This document shows, in pieces, positions 46,054-55,266 of a stretch of 64,000 nucleotides of DNA; the first letter of the stretch is position 1, and the number at the start of each line of letters is the position of its first letter. The translations under genes and the position numbers were made by a program. Source of the DNA: Neoaquamicrobium sediminum (GTDB lineage: Bacteria; Pseudomonadota; Alphaproteobacteria; Rhizobiales; Rhizobiaceae); contig NZ_JABETK010000002.1 of NCBI RefSeq assembly GCF_013240295.1, positions 372,001-436,000 on the forward strand. The letters are read 5' to 3'. The notes below the pieces were generated by a model. That model worked only from the letters and a program-made list of their open reading frames with translations. It was not told where the DNA came from and searched no databases.

Positions 46054-46232
46054 TGCGTCCTTCGAGGCTCGCTCCACTCGCACCTCAGGATGAGGGAAGT
46101 GGGTTAATCAAACCTACGACGCCGTTGGCTCGATGAACGTCAACGGAACCAGTCTCGAGCCCACTGCTTGCCCGAGCGCTGCACTGCAGTCCTCATCCTG
46201 AGGTGCGAGTGGAGCGAGCCTCGAAGGACACA
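46054..46232. repeat. Long inverted intergenic repeat (rhizobial palindromic element)
   Basis: Arms 46054-46095 and 46191-46232 are 42-base reverse complements with one mismatch, 95 bases apart. They contain CCTTCGAGGCTCGCTCCACT and CGCACCTCAGGATGAGG. Words of this kind recur between genes in Mesorhizobium-like genomes. Here the element fills the gap between two convergent genes. Copies elsewhere in the genome are expected but cannot be seen here. Confidence 0.8.
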
Positions 46233-46250
46233 CAACTCCATTAACGACTG

Positions 46251-47459
46251 TTATTCGTGCCGCAGCGCGTCGATCGGGTCGAGCCGCGCGCCGCGCAGGG
46301 CGGGGAAGAACCCGAATACCATGCCGATCATGGCAGAGAAGCCGACGGCGAGCGCAATCACCGCAAGGCTCGGCACGAACGGGATGGACAATGTCGTCGT
46401 GGCCAGCACGGCCAGCAGAAGCCCCAAGGCGATGCCGATCAACCCGCCCAGCAGCGACAGCACCGTCGCCTCGACGAGGAACTGTACGAGAATGTGCTTC
46501 TCATGCGCGCCGATGGCGAGCCGGATGCCGATCTCGCGCGTGCGCTCGGTCACCGAAACCAGCATGATGTTCATTATGCCGATGCCACCGACCAGCAGGC
46601 TCACGCCCGCCAGCGCGCCCAGCATGCCGGTCATCACCGTCGTCGTGCTCGTCATCGCGTCTGCGATTTGCGTCATGTCGCGCACATCGAAATTGTCTTC
46701 CTGGCCGGGTCCTATGCGGCGCGTATCGCGCAGGATCTGCTCGATGTTCGTCATCACCTCGCTGGTCGAGACGCCGTCCTGCGCCGCGACATAGATCATG
46801 TCGATGTCGCGATTGCCGGCGATGCGCCGTTGGAACGTGCTGTGCGGCATGACGACGATGTTGTCCTGATCCTGGCCGAAGCCGGATGTGCCCTTGGCGG
46901 CAAGCACGCCGATTACCCGGCAGCTCATTCGCCCGACCCGGATCGCCACGCCCGTCGGGTCGCCTGCGCCGAAAAGCTCGCTGCGCACGGTCTCGCCCAG
47001 CAGGCACAGATTTGCGCCGCCCCGCACTTCCGAATCCGTGAAGGCGCGCCCCAGCGCGACATCCCATTCGCGCGCGATGAAATATTCCGTGTCGGCACCC
47101 GTGACCTGCACGGCCATGTTGTCGGCACCATAGACCACGCGCACGGTCTGCTGCGATGCCGCCGAGACTGCCTTCACGCCCTCCAGCCCCTCGGCCAGGC
47201 CCTCCAGGTCGCTTTCGCCGAGCGCGCGCGGGGTGAAGTTGGTCAGCCCGCCGCGCATCGGGCGCGAGGCACGCACCATCAGGAGGTTGCTGCCCAGCTT
47301 GCCGATGTCCTGCTTGACCTTTTCCGTGGTGCCGGAACCGATGGTGATCATGGCGATGACCGCCGCCACGCCGATGACGATGCCCAGCAGCGTCAGGAAC
47401 GAGCGCAGCGCGTTGCGGCGAACCGAGCGCAATGCCAGCCGGATTGTCTCGAACAGCAT
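46251..47459 (-). CDS. MacB-type ABC transporter permease (FtsX family)
   Basis: A 402-residue inner-membrane protein with the MacB topology: one N-terminal helix (RSFLTLLGIVIGVAAVIAMI), a large periplasmic domain of about 220 residues, and three C-terminal helices with the FtsX motif TREIGIRLAIGAHEKHILVQFLVEA. Unlike E. coli MacB, the ATPase is a separate gene (overlapping by 1 base). Forms a tripartite-type efflux pump with the adjacent adaptor; no outer-membrane channel gene is nearby. Confidence 0.9.
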   Translation of the reverse strand: MLFETIRLALRSVRRNALRSFLTLLGIVIGVAAVIAMITIGSGTTEKVKQDIGKLGSNLLMVRASRPMRGGLTNFTPRALGESDLEGLAEGLEGVKAVSAASQQTVRVVYGADNMAVQVTGADTEYFIAREWDVALGRAFTDSEVRGGANLCLLGETVRSELFGAGDPTGVAIRVGRMSCRVIGVLAAKGTSGFGQDQDNIVVMPHSTFQRRIAGNRDIDMIYVAAQDGVSTSEVMTNIEQILRDTRRIGPGQEDNFDVRDMTQIADAMTSTTTVMTGMLGALAGVSLLVGGIGIMNIMLVSVTERTREIGIRLAIGAHEKHILVQFLVEATVLSLLGGLIGIALGLLLAVLATTTLSIPFVPSLAVIALAVGFSAMIGMVFGFFPALRGARLDPIDALRHE

Positions 47460-48172
47460 CAGGCCGTCTCCATCCGGGCGGTGTCGGACGCGATCTTGCC
47501 GTCGACGAAGGAAACGATGCGGTCTGCGTAGGCCGCGACGTCTGCTTCGTGCGTCACCATGACGACGGTCAGGCCCTTTTCCGCGTTCAGGCTGGTCAGC
47601 AGGTCCATGATCTCGTGCGTGCGGGCCGTGTCGAGATTGCCGGTCGGTTCGTCGGCGACGAGCAAGGTCGGCTGAGTGACGATGGCGCGCGCGATCGCCA
47701 CGCGTTGCTGCTGTCCACCTGAAAGCTCCGCCGGCGTATGGCTCTCGCGGCCCCGCAGCCCGACCTGCGCCAGCGCCTGCATGGCAAGCTCGCGGCGCTC
47801 GCGTCCGGGCACGCCGCGATAGATCAGCGGCAGCTCGACATTCTCCGCTGCAGTGGTGCGCGGTAACAGATTGTAGCCCTGGAAGACGAAGCCGATGTAG
47901 CGGTTACGCAGCATCGCCCGCCGCGAGCGGTCAAGCGCGCCGGCGTCGATGCCGAGAAAGCCGTGAACGCCGCGCGTCGGCGTGTCGAGGCAGCCGATGA
48001 TGTTCATCGACGTGGATTTGCCGGAACCCGAAGGCCCCATGATCGCGACGAATTCGCCCCGGCGGATGGTGAGATCGACGCCGGCCAGCGCATGCACCTG
48101 CGCTTCGCCGGCGCCATATGTCTTCCATACGTCGCGAAAGGTGAGGAGAGGGGTATCGGCCATCACGTTCAT
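47459..48172 (-). CDS. MacB-type ABC transporter ATP-binding protein
   Basis: A 237-residue LolD/MacB-like ATPase: Walker [20 protein letters not shown] near residue 45, Q-loop in [19 protein letters not shown], signature [16 protein letters not shown], Walker [13 protein letters not shown]. It overlaps the adaptor gene by 4 bases and the permease by 1. An alternative start three codons in (MADTPLL) is possible. Energises export by the permease and adaptor encoded beside it. Confidence 0.92.
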   Translation of the reverse strand: MNVMADTPLLTFRDVWKTYGAGEAQVHALAGVDLTIRRGEFVAIMGPSGSGKSTSMNIIGCLDTPTRGVHGFLGIDAGALDRSRRAMLRNRYIGFVFQGYNLLPRTTAAENVELPLIYRGVPGRERRELAMQALAQVGLRGRESHTPAELSGGQQQRVAIARAIVTQPTLLVADEPTGNLDTARTHEIMDLLTSLNAEKGLTVVMVTHEADVAAYADRIVSFVDGKIASDTARMETA

Positions 48173-49502
48173 GGCCGGCCGCTCCGCCCGCCTCCCTCGG
48201 CCGCTGCGCGCGGTTGGCGCTGGGAAACGCCGACGATCACGCGATCGCCCTGTTCGAGCCCGGAGAGGATTTCGACGAAATCGCCGTCGGTGGCGCCGGT
48301 CTCCACGCGCACCTGCTGAGGCTCGCCGTCGCGCAGCACATAGAGCGGACGGCCGTCGCTGTCGGCGTCACCACCGGACCGCCGCCCGAAACCACGGCCC
48401 ATGCGCATGCGCGGCATGAACAGCGATTGCAGCGACCAGCCTGCGCGCTCTTCCGTCTGCGGCGGGCTGAAGCGGAAGGCGGCGGCCGGCGCGAGCAGCA
48501 CGTCATCGGCCTCGCGCGTGACGATGTCGACCGTCGCCGTCATGCCCGGGCGCAACAGAAGCTCGCCATTATCGACGTTGAGCCGCGCCTGATAGGTCAC
48601 CACGCCTTCTGTCTCGGCTGAGGCGTAGGAGATGTCGCGGATCGTCGCGTCGAACCGGCGCCCCGGAAACGCGTCGACGGTGAAGCGGGCATTCTGGCCG
48701 GCCTCCACCGTGCCGATGTCGGCTTCATCGACAGCCGCTTTCAATTCCATCGTCTCCAGATTTTCGGCGATGACGAACAGCACCGGCGCCTGCATGGAGG
48801 AGGCAACGGTCTGGCCCGGATTGACCGCGCGGCTGAGAACGATGCCCTCGATAGGCGCATAGATCGTGCTCTTGGCGAGATCGGCCTGCTGCAGCTTGAG
48901 CTCGGCCTCGGAGACCGCGAGGTTGGCGCGGGCGATCGATACCGCGCTTGCTGCCCGGTCGTTGGAGGCGGTGGCAGTTTCCAGCGCCTGCTCGGTCGCC
49001 ATCCCGCGCCCCGAGAGCTGGCGCGTGCGCTCCAGCACCTGCTGGGTCTCCCGCTGCGTCACCTCGGCATCGACAACGCGTGCCCTGGCGGCCGCCACAT
49101 TGGCTTCGGCCCGCTCGATCTGCGCGACGATGCGCGTCGTGTCGAGCTGCGCCAGCACGTCGCCGGCTGAAACCCTCTGGTTTTCCTCGACATCGACCGA
49201 GCGCACGACCCCCGAAAGCTCGCTCGAGATTTCCACCTGCGTCAGCGGCTGCAACGTGCCCGTTGCGGACACCTCCACGGTCAGCGACCCCGGCTCGATC
49301 GGAACGGCCCGGTAGGAAACCTGCTGTGTGGACGCGCCACCGAACTGCCACCACGCAAACCCACCGCCGGCGGCAAGCACCAGCAGGACGAGCAGCGGCC
49401 ATCGCCGCCTTCTGCGCCCTGCGCCTTTAAGCGCAAGCGCTTCCTCGATCGGTTCCGGGAGGCGAACGTTGCCTTCTCGGGGCGCTCGACGATCTGGTCC
49501 AT
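48169..49502 (-). CDS. MacA-type periplasmic adaptor (membrane fusion protein), N-terminus frameshifted
   Basis: HlyD-family adaptor of about 440 residues. The core has one N-terminal anchor (RRRRWPLLVLLVLAAGGGFAWW), then IEPGSLTVEVSATGTLQPLTQVEISSELSGVV (lipoyl domain), a coiled hairpin, and beta-barrel domains. The frame as given only opens at a GTG (49380), inside the anchor. A better start is ATG 49502 (MDQIVERPE), which joins NVRLPEPIEEALALKGAG if one base is added near 49455-49470. This is one more single-base deletion candidate. Confidence 0.85.
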
Positions 49503-49630
49503 GCGCTCGTCCGCCTATAGTCTATCAATATCCCTTCAACCGACACATCATGGAAATAGCACGGGATTTCAAATTAAAGTTTGGCCATCTTTTGTAACGC
49601 GCCATGGTTGAAGGAGGCTCGAAACACCCA

Positions 49631-50554
49631 ATGCCGCAACGCCCATACCTCATCTACGACGTGTTTGCCGACCGCCGGCTAGCCGGCAACCCACTCGCCG
49701 TGGTGCTCGATTCCACCGGGCTCGACGATGACGCGATGCAGAAGATCGCAGGCGAGTTCAACCTGTCGGAGACTGTCTTCGTCGCGCCGGCTTCGAATGG
49801 GGCGCACACGGCCGCGATCCGCATCTTCACGCCGAAATACGAGCTTCCGTTTGCCGGTCATCCGACCGTAGGGACTGCCATCGCGCTTGCCGAACGCGGC
49901 AGCGGCGATGGTCCTGCCAACGACGCCGCAGCGATTCTCGTGCTGGAAGAAAAGATCGGCAATGTGCGCTGCGCGGTCACGCATGAGGACGGCCTCGCCT
50001 TCGCAGAGTTCGATCTGCCGCAGCTTTCGCAGAAGCTCGAGTTCGAACCGGACAACGCGGCCATCGCGGCAGCGATAGGTCTGGGGCCGCACGAAATCGG
50101 CTTCGAGAACCACCAGCCCAGCCTTTGGTCGGCCGGCGTGCCCTATCTCGCCGTGCCGGTCGCGGGCCTCGAGGCAATGGCGCAGATCCGCTTCAATGGT
50201 CCCGCCTGGCTCGAACTTGCACCGCGTCGCGGAGACGGCAATCCCGCCTGCGCCTATCTCTACTGCCGCGAGACCGTCGGCCATGACAGCGCGTTTCATG
50301 CGCGCATGTTCGTGCCTGGCCCGCCGACCTATGAGGATCCGGCGACCGGTTCGGCCGTGGCGGCGTTCTCCGGTGCGCTGCTGCATTTCGACCAGCCGCG
50401 CAACGGCACCCACACATACTGGATCGAACAGGGCGTTGAAATGGGCCGTCCATCCCGCATTCGGCTGGAGATCGAGGTCGAGGGCCTCGCTGCGAAAACG
50501 GCGCGCATCGGCGGCAACGCGGTGAAGATCGCCGAAGGCGTCCTCACCGTTTAA
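49631..50554 (+). CDS. PhzF family isomerase-like protein
   Basis: A 307-residue protein of the PhzF/diaminopimelate-epimerase fold: YDVFADRRLAGNPLAVVLD, EFNLSETVFVAP with the catalytic glutamate, FTPKYELPFAGHPTVGTA, and the C-terminal EDPATGSAVAAFSGALL and RPSRIRLEIE. Members isomerise or epimerise small metabolites; the substrate is usually unknown. ATG 49631 has AGGAGG about 12 bases upstream; ATG 49604 lacks a site. Confidence 0.9.
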   Translation: MPQRPYLIYDVFADRRLAGNPLAVVLDSTGLDDDAMQKIAGEFNLSETVFVAPASNGAHTAAIRIFTPKYELPFAGHPTVGTAIALAERGSGDGPANDAAAILVLEEKIGNVRCAVTHEDGLAFAEFDLPQLSQKLEFEPDNAAIAAAIGLGPHEIGFENHQPSLWSAGVPYLAVPVAGLEAMAQIRFNGPAWLELAPRRGDGNPACAYLYCRETVGHDSAFHARMFVPGPPTYEDPATGSAVAAFSGALLHFDQPRNGTHTYWIEQGVEMGRPSRIRLEIEVEGLAAKTARIGGNAVKIAEGVLTV

Positions 50555-50578
50555 GTCTTCCGTCGTGATCCGTCTCCG

Positions 50579-50818
50579 TCAGAGGCCGAGCAGCGCCTTG
50601 GCTTCCTCGAGCGCGGCCATCGATCCGTCATGGTCGCCCGCCCCATGGAGCTCTTCTCCCCGGGCGCGCAGTTCGGCAACCTTGGCCGCGTCCTCGCTCG
50701 AGAGTTCGGCGTCAGGCAGGGCGGCATCGATTTCGCCCATCAGGACAGGGCAGGAGTGTGCAAACGCGGCAACAGGCGTAAGCGCCAGACCCGCGGCGAC
50801 AAGCATTATACGCAACAT
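50579..50818 (-). CDS. Small secreted protein of unknown function
   Basis: A 79-residue protein with a signal peptide (MLRIMLVAAGLALTPVAAFA) and a short helical mature part (EIDAALPDAELSSEDAAKVAELRARGEELH). The ATG follows AAGGAGGAAACC. It is found as a conserved small exported protein in relatives; no function is known to me. Convergent with the PhzF gene, 24 bases away. Confidence 0.8.
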   Translation of the reverse strand: MLRIMLVAAGLALTPVAAFAHSCPVLMGEIDAALPDAELSSEDAAKVAELRARGEELHGAGDHDGSMAALEEAKALLGL

Positions 50819-51012
50819 GGTTTCCTCCTTCGCCGGCTTGGTCGGCTCGTATCGAGCGACCTGCGACCGACCGCAAAAGCCTACACCCGTGCAGGCCCGC
50901 AAAACAGGCTTGCCGGATAATTTGATTGGTGGCCGCATTTGCGTCTGGACAGCCGTACCATGAGCCGCTATAGGGGCCTCCTCTTGCAGCGCCCGCGCGG
51001 CTGCGGCCCGGC

Positions 51013-51088
<76 letters not shown>

Positions 51089-51169
51089 TCGCCCATATCC
51101 TGGCGACTATATCTGGCGCCGCTTGCATTGATCTCGGCGTCGTTCGTTGGCGTCTAGCTTCGCGGGCAT

Positions 51170-51194
51170 GGAACATCGGCCCGCGAACGCCGTT
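51170..51194 (+). promoter_or_regulatory. Sigma-EcfG (general stress) promoter
   Basis: GGAAC (51170-51174), 16 bases, CGTT (51191-51194): an exact match to the alphaproteobacterial general-stress sigma EcfG consensus GGAAC-N16/17-CGTT. The -10 element is 20 bases from the ATG of the DUF3175 gene. It should drive the three-gene operon ending in wrbA. Confidence 0.75.
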
Positions 51195-51214
51195 GGACAC
51201 GCTGGAGCGTGACG

Positions 51215-51508
51215 ATGGCCGTATCGACCCGAAACTGGTCTGCCGAAGTGACCGAGAAGAGCGATGCGCTCGATCTCGAGCAGGACGTGTTCGCGCAGAA
51301 CGATCCCAAGGCGATTGCAAGTTCCTTGAAGCGCTCGGCCGACAGGAGCGAACGGCGCAAGGGCGAGCCGTTCCGATCGGCGATGTCGATGTTGACCTTC
51401 TATATCAATCGCGCCGGCAAGAACCTGCCGGCGAAACAGCATCAGGTGCTTGAGGCGGCCAAGGACGAGTTGCGCGGGCTCTACGGAAGGAAGAGGACAG
51501 ATCGATGA
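51215..51508 (+). CDS. DUF3175 family protein
   Basis: A 97-residue basic protein: STRNWSAEVTEKSDALDLEQDVF, DPKAIASSLKRSADRSERRKGEPFRSAMSMLTFYINRAGKNL. This matches the DUF3175 family, often near stress-response genes and of unknown function. The ATG at 51215 follows GGAGCGTGACG; a GTG two codons earlier is possible. Overlaps the next gene by 4 bases and has an EcfG-type promoter upstream. Confidence 0.82.
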   Translation: MAVSTRNWSAEVTEKSDALDLEQDVFAQNDPKAIASSLKRSADRSERRKGEPFRSAMSMLTFYINRAGKNLPAKQHQVLEAAKDELRGLYGRKRTDR

Positions 51509-51735
51509 CGCCAAGGCAGACCGACAACAGGCGAGAAACCGGCAAACGCATCGCCAAACCCGTCGCACCCGACGATCCCTCGAAGGATTTTTCTCAGGAC
51601 GCGGCAGCAAACCGCAAGCCCAGCGGAGGGAACGGGTTGTCTGAACCCGTGGAAGAAACGCAGGCGCATACCCGCAAGTCGGAGGGCGTCGACGGAGCCG
51701 CCGACAAACGGCGCAACAGCGACGGCAAGTCGTGA
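51505..51735 (+). CDS. Small hydrophilic, probably disordered protein
   Basis: A 76-residue protein rich in Arg, Lys, Asp, Ser and Gly ([33 protein letters not shown]). No hydrophobic core and no recognised domain. The start overlaps the DUF3175 stop (ATGA). wrbA follows 22 bases after it. Its composition suits a stress-induced, natively unfolded protein; this is inference. Confidence 0.65.
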   Translation: MTPRQTDNRRETGKRIAKPVAPDDPSKDFSQDAAANRKPSGGNGLSEPVEETQAHTRKSEGVDGAADKRRNSDGKS

Positions 51736-51757
51736 CATCACAGAGGAGATAAGCCTG

Positions 51758-52366
51758 ATGGCGAAGATACTGGTTCTCTACTATTCGAGCTGGGGACATA
51801 TGGAGGCGATGGCGCAGGCGGCGGCCGAGGGCGCCCGTGAGGCAGGCGCCGATGTGACCATGAAGCGCGCGCCCGAACTCGTGCCCGAGGAAGTTGCCAT
51901 GAAGGCGGGCTACAAGCTCGACCAGAAAGCGGAAATCGCCGATCCGCTGGAACTGGCCGATTACGACGGCATCATACTCGGCATCTCCACGCGTTTCGGT
52001 GCCATGGCGTCGCAGATGAAGAACCTGCTCGACCAGACCGGCCCGTTGTGGGCGAAGGGTGCGCTCGTCGACAAGACCGCCACCGTCATCTCGTCGACGG
52101 CAACGCAGCACGGCGGCGCGGAACTGGCGATCCTGTCCGCGCAGGCTTCGCTTCAGCACCACGGCATGATTATCGTGCCGCTGTCTTATGCTTACGAAGG
52201 CCAGAGCGGAAACGACAAGGTGCGCGGCGGCTCGCCCTACGGGATGACGACGACCGCCGACAGCGACGGAAGCCGGATGCCTTCGGAGCAGGAACTCGAA
52301 GGAGCCAAATTTCAGGGCCATCGCTTCGCGAAGATCACCCAGCGGCTTGCGAGCACGGCTTCATAA
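51758..52366 (+). CDS. wrbA: NAD(P)H:quinone oxidoreductase WrbA
   Basis: Flavodoxin-fold enzyme (FMN) that reduces quinones by two electrons, protecting against redox stress. The 202-residue protein has the FMN-phosphate loop [20 protein letters not shown] at residues 6-25, [33 protein letters not shown], and ends with GHRFAKI. A GAGGAG ribosome site precedes the ATG. Third gene of the EcfG-type operon. Confidence 0.93.
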   Translation: MAKILVLYYSSWGHMEAMAQAAAEGAREAGADVTMKRAPELVPEEVAMKAGYKLDQKAEIADPLELADYDGIILGISTRFGAMASQMKNLLDQTGPLWAKGALVDKTATVISSTATQHGGAELAILSAQASLQHHGMIIVPLSYAYEGQSGNDKVRGGSPYGMTTTADSDGSRMPSEQELEGAKFQGHRFAKITQRLASTAS

Positions 52367-52615
52367 GCGATCTGAAGCGCGGGTGCGTTCGTAGGCGCCC
52401 GAAGGTGTTTGCGGCGACCACCCTCTTCGTTGGTGGCACGCGCTTCGCCAGAGCTGGCGCTCGTCGATCCATTTGCCGACTGCCTCATCGGAGCTGCGAT
52501 GCAGGCTGAAGAAAAGCAAGGCAATTGGCACGGCGGCGGCATTTGCAGCACTCAGCGGACCGGCATCGCCCCGGATTCTGCTGCACTGCAGCACAGTTTT
52601 TCCCCAAAGAGGCTA
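52367..52615. other. Intergenic stretch with no supported gene
   Basis: About 250 bases between wrbA and the sugar-operon promoter. Short open frames on both strands lack good ribosome sites and known motifs. No terminator was clear after wrbA. Nothing is called here. Confidence 0.5.
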
Positions 52616-52654
52616 TTGAAATCGATTTCATTGCCGATACAATCGATTTCATTG
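52616..52654 (+). promoter_or_regulatory. Sugar-operon promoter with two LacI-type operators
   Basis: A -35 box TTGAAA (52616-52621) and -10 box TACAAT (52638-52643) are 16 bases apart. Two copies of AATCGATTTCATTG, at 52620-52633 and 52641-52654, start exactly 21 bases apart (two helical turns). The first lies in the perfect palindrome TGAAATCGATTTCA (52617-52630). The LacI protein encoded as the fifth gene of this operon is the likely ligand. Confidence 0.8.
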
Positions 52655-52674
52655 AGTTCTTTGGGAGGAGTTAA

Positions 52675-53697
52675 ATGTCCAGACTTTCCGCATTCGCAGC
52701 ATCCGTCGCCGCCATCGCGCTTACCGCGTCCGTCGCGCAGGCAGACGAGTTCACCATCGGTCTTTCCAACGGCTGGGTCGGCTCCGAGTGGCGCACGCAG
52801 ATGATTGAGGAAGCGCAGGCCGCCGCAGCCGCCTGGGCCGACAAGGGCCACACCGTCAACGTTGTGGTGCAGAGCGCCAATGTCGACGTGCCGGGCCAGA
52901 TTGCGCACGTGCGCAACTTCATCAGCCAGGGCGTCGACGCCATCATCATCAACCCGAACAGCCCGACGGCGTTCGATCCGGTCTTCGCGCAGGCCAAGGA
53001 AGCCGGCATCCTCGTGATCTCGACCGATGCCGAGGTGTCGTCGCCTGATGCGATCTATGTCGGCATCGACCAGACCGCCTGGGGTGCTGCCGGCGCCGAG
53101 TGGCTTGCCAAGACGCTCGACGGCAAGGGCAAGGTCGTCGCCATCAACGGCGTTGCCGGCCACCCGGCCAACGAGATGCGCGTCGCCGGCTATCGCTCGG
53201 TCTTCGAGAAGCACCCCGACATCGAGGTCGTCAACGAGGTCAACGCCAACTGGGATCAGGCGCAGGGCCAGCAGGCCATGCAGAACCTGCTCGCCACCTA
53301 TCCGGACATCAATGGCGTCTGGGTGCAGGACGGCATGGCCGCCGGCGCGTGGAAGTCGATCATGGATGCCGGCAAGGCCGGCGATATCGCAGCCACCGGC
53401 GAAATCCGCAAGGATTTCATCGACCTGTGGACGGCGGATAACCTGAACTCCGGCGCGTCGGTGAACCCTCCCGGCGTGATGGCCTCGGCGCTCAACGTCG
53501 CCGTGTTCATGCTGGAAGGCCGCGAGCTGAAGGAGCCGGCCACGGCGGGCCAGTACGGCAATGCCATGTATCTGCCGATCCCCTTCATCGACTCGTCGAA
53601 CCTCTCGGAGGCCGCGGCGCAGGTCGAGGGCAAGCCAGGGCATTACTCCTACACCAGCGAGCTCTCCATCGAGGACGCCGAAGCGCTCTTCAAGTAG
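52675..53697 (+). CDS. Sugar ABC transporter substrate-binding protein
   Basis: A 340-residue periplasmic binding protein of the RbsB type (Peripla_BP_4). Signal peptide MSRLSAFAASVAAIALTASVAQA is followed by DEFTIGLSNGWVGSEWRTQM, IAHVRNFISQGVDAIIINPNSPTAFDPVFAQAKEAGI and GQQAMQNLLATYPDINGVWVQDG. GGGAGGAG ribosome site. First gene of the operon. The sugar bound is not predictable from motifs. Confidence 0.93.
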   Translation: MSRLSAFAASVAAIALTASVAQADEFTIGLSNGWVGSEWRTQMIEEAQAAAAAWADKGHTVNVVVQSANVDVPGQIAHVRNFISQGVDAIIINPNSPTAFDPVFAQAKEAGILVISTDAEVSSPDAIYVGIDQTAWGAAGAEWLAKTLDGKGKVVAINGVAGHPANEMRVAGYRSVFEKHPDIEVVNEVNANWDQAQGQQAMQNLLATYPDINGVWVQDGMAAGAWKSIMDAGKAGDIAATGEIRKDFIDLWTADNLNSGASVNPPGVMASALNVAVFMLEGRELKEPATAGQYGNAMYLPIPFIDSSNLSEAAAQVEGKPGHYSYTSELSIEDAEALFK

Positions 53698-53710
53698 GCG
53701 CATCGCGGCT

Positions 53711-53735
53711 GGCGCGCCGTCTCCTGCGGCGCGCC
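53711..53735 (+). terminator. Hairpin after the binding-protein gene
   Basis: Two GGCGCGCC copies 9 bases apart can pair into an 8-base stem, 14 bases after the binding-protein stop. Without a T run it is more likely an mRNA-protecting or partial-termination hairpin. Such hairpins raise binding-protein output over the transporter genes that follow. Confidence 0.5.
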
Positions 53736-53763
53736 GGCTTACCTTTCAGTTCGAGGCAAGACG

Positions 53764-55266
53764 ATGACCGAGCTGCTCATCCGCGGCGCGCGGAAAGCCT
53801 ATGGCGCGACGCTGGCTCTTCGCCGCGGCGATTTCGACCTCAAGGGCGGTGAAGTGCACGTGCTGATCGGCTCGAACGGGTCGGGCAAGAGCACGCTGTG
53901 CAAGATCGTCGCCGGTTCGGTGAAGCCGGACGCCGGCGAGGTCATCCTAAACGGCCAGCCCGTCACCATCGCCGGCCCGCAGGCTTCCCGCGCGCTCGGC
54001 ATCGGCATCTTCTATCAGGAGCTCAGCCTGTCGGCGCGGCGTACGGTCGCCGAGAACATCCTTTTGCCCGACCTGCCGATGAAGGGTGGGCTGTTCGTTG
54101 ATCGGGTGGCGCTCGCCAGCCGCGCAGCGCGCTACATCGCGGAGTTCGACGGCGTTTCCGGCGAAGGGTTCGCCGCCGACACGCCCGTCTTCAAGCTGCG
54201 CGCCGACCAGCGCCAGCTCGTCGAGATCATGAAGACGCTGGCGACCGAAGCGCCCATCCTCATCTTCGATGAGCCTACCTCGGCGCTCGACCGGGCGCAG
54301 GTCGAACGGTTTTTCGAAATCCTCAAGCGGTTGAAGGGCGAGGGCAGGGCCATCGTCTTCATCTCGCACCGCATGGACGAGATCTTCGCTATCGGCGACC
54401 GCGTCACCGTCATCCGCGATGGCGAGACGGTGGCAACCTCCAACATCGCCGAAACGGATGTCCCCTCCGTTATCCGCCAGATGGTCGGCGATCATGACGA
54501 GGTTGTCGCAGCCCCGCCGGCTGCACCTGCCGTATCCGGCGATACCGGCACTGCGCTCGGCGTGGAAGGTCTCGGCGGAAGCGGCTTTTCCAACGTGAGT
54601 TTTTCAGTCGCGCGCGGTGAAATCCTCGGTTTCGGCGGTCTGCACGGGCAGGGCCAGTCGGCGGTGCTGCGCGCGATCTTCGGCGCCGCGCCGCGTGCGT
54701 CCGGCGCCATTGCGGTGCGGGGCGAGCCTTTCGCAGCGGCCAACCCCCGTCAGGCGATCGCCCGCGGCGTTGCCTATGTGTCGGGCGATCGCGGCCGCGA
54801 CGGCATCGTGCAGGGCAGGCCGATCCTGGAAAACGTGACGCCGGTCCATTTCCTGCGCAACCGCCTGCGCATCGTGCGTCCGGGAGAGCTGCAGAAGAAG
54901 GCGGCTGGGCCGCTCGATGCGCTCAAGACCAAGTTCCAGACCATCGACCATCCGATCAATTCGCTGTCGGGCGGCAACCAGCAGAAGGTAGTCATCGCCC
55001 GCTGGCTGATCGACCGGCCAGACGTCCTCTTGCTCGATGATCCCACCAAGGGCATCGACCTTCAGGCCAAGTCGGACCTTTTCGCGCTGATCCGCCAGCT
55101 TGCCGGCGAAGGTCTCGGCATCGTCCTCTATTCGTCCGAAGATGCCGAGCTCTTGGCCAATGCCGACCGCATCCTTGTCTTCAACTCGGGCAGCGTCACG
55201 CGCGAGCTGAGCGGCGAGGACCGCACCCGTTACAACCTCTACCACGCCGCTTACGAGGCCGCCTGA
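53764..55266 (+). CDS. Sugar ABC transporter ATP-binding protein (RbsA/MglA type)
   Basis: A 500-residue tandem ATPase. The first half has a normal Walker A (IGSNGSGKSTLCKIVAG) and Walker B ([12 protein letters not shown]) but a degenerate signature (KLRADQRQLVEIMKTL). The second half has an altered Walker A (LHGQGQSAVLRAIFG) and a full signature LSGGNQQKVVIARWL with Walker B VLLLDDPTKGIDLQ. This asymmetry is normal for the carbohydrate CUT2 family. Confidence 0.94.
   Translation: MTELLIRGARKAYGATLALRRGDFDLKGGEVHVLIGSNGSGKSTLCKIVAGSVKPDAGEVILNGQPVTIAGPQASRALGIGIFYQELSLSARRTVAENILLPDLPMKGGLFVDRVALASRAARYIAEFDGVSGEGFAADTPVFKLRADQRQLVEIMKTLATEAPILIFDEPTSALDRAQVERFFEILKRLKGEGRAIVFISHRMDEIFAIGDRVTVIRDGETVATSNIAETDVPSVIRQMVGDHDEVVAAPPAAPAVSGDTGTALGVEGLGGSGFSNVSFSVARGEILGFGGLHGQGQSAVLRAIFGAAPRASGAIAVRGEPFAAANPRQAIARGVAYVSGDRGRDGIVQGRPILENVTPVHFLRNRLRIVRPGELQKKAAGPLDALKTKFQTIDHPINSLSGGNQQKVVIARWLIDRPDVLLLDDPTKGIDLQAKSDLFALIRQLAGEGLGIVLYSSEDAELLANADRILVFNSGSVTRELSGEDRTRYNLYHAAYEAA

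Noticed and set aside
52361..52594. Short minus-strand frame after wrbA
   Set aside because: No ribosome site, no motif, and overlaps the wrbA end; not supported as a gene.
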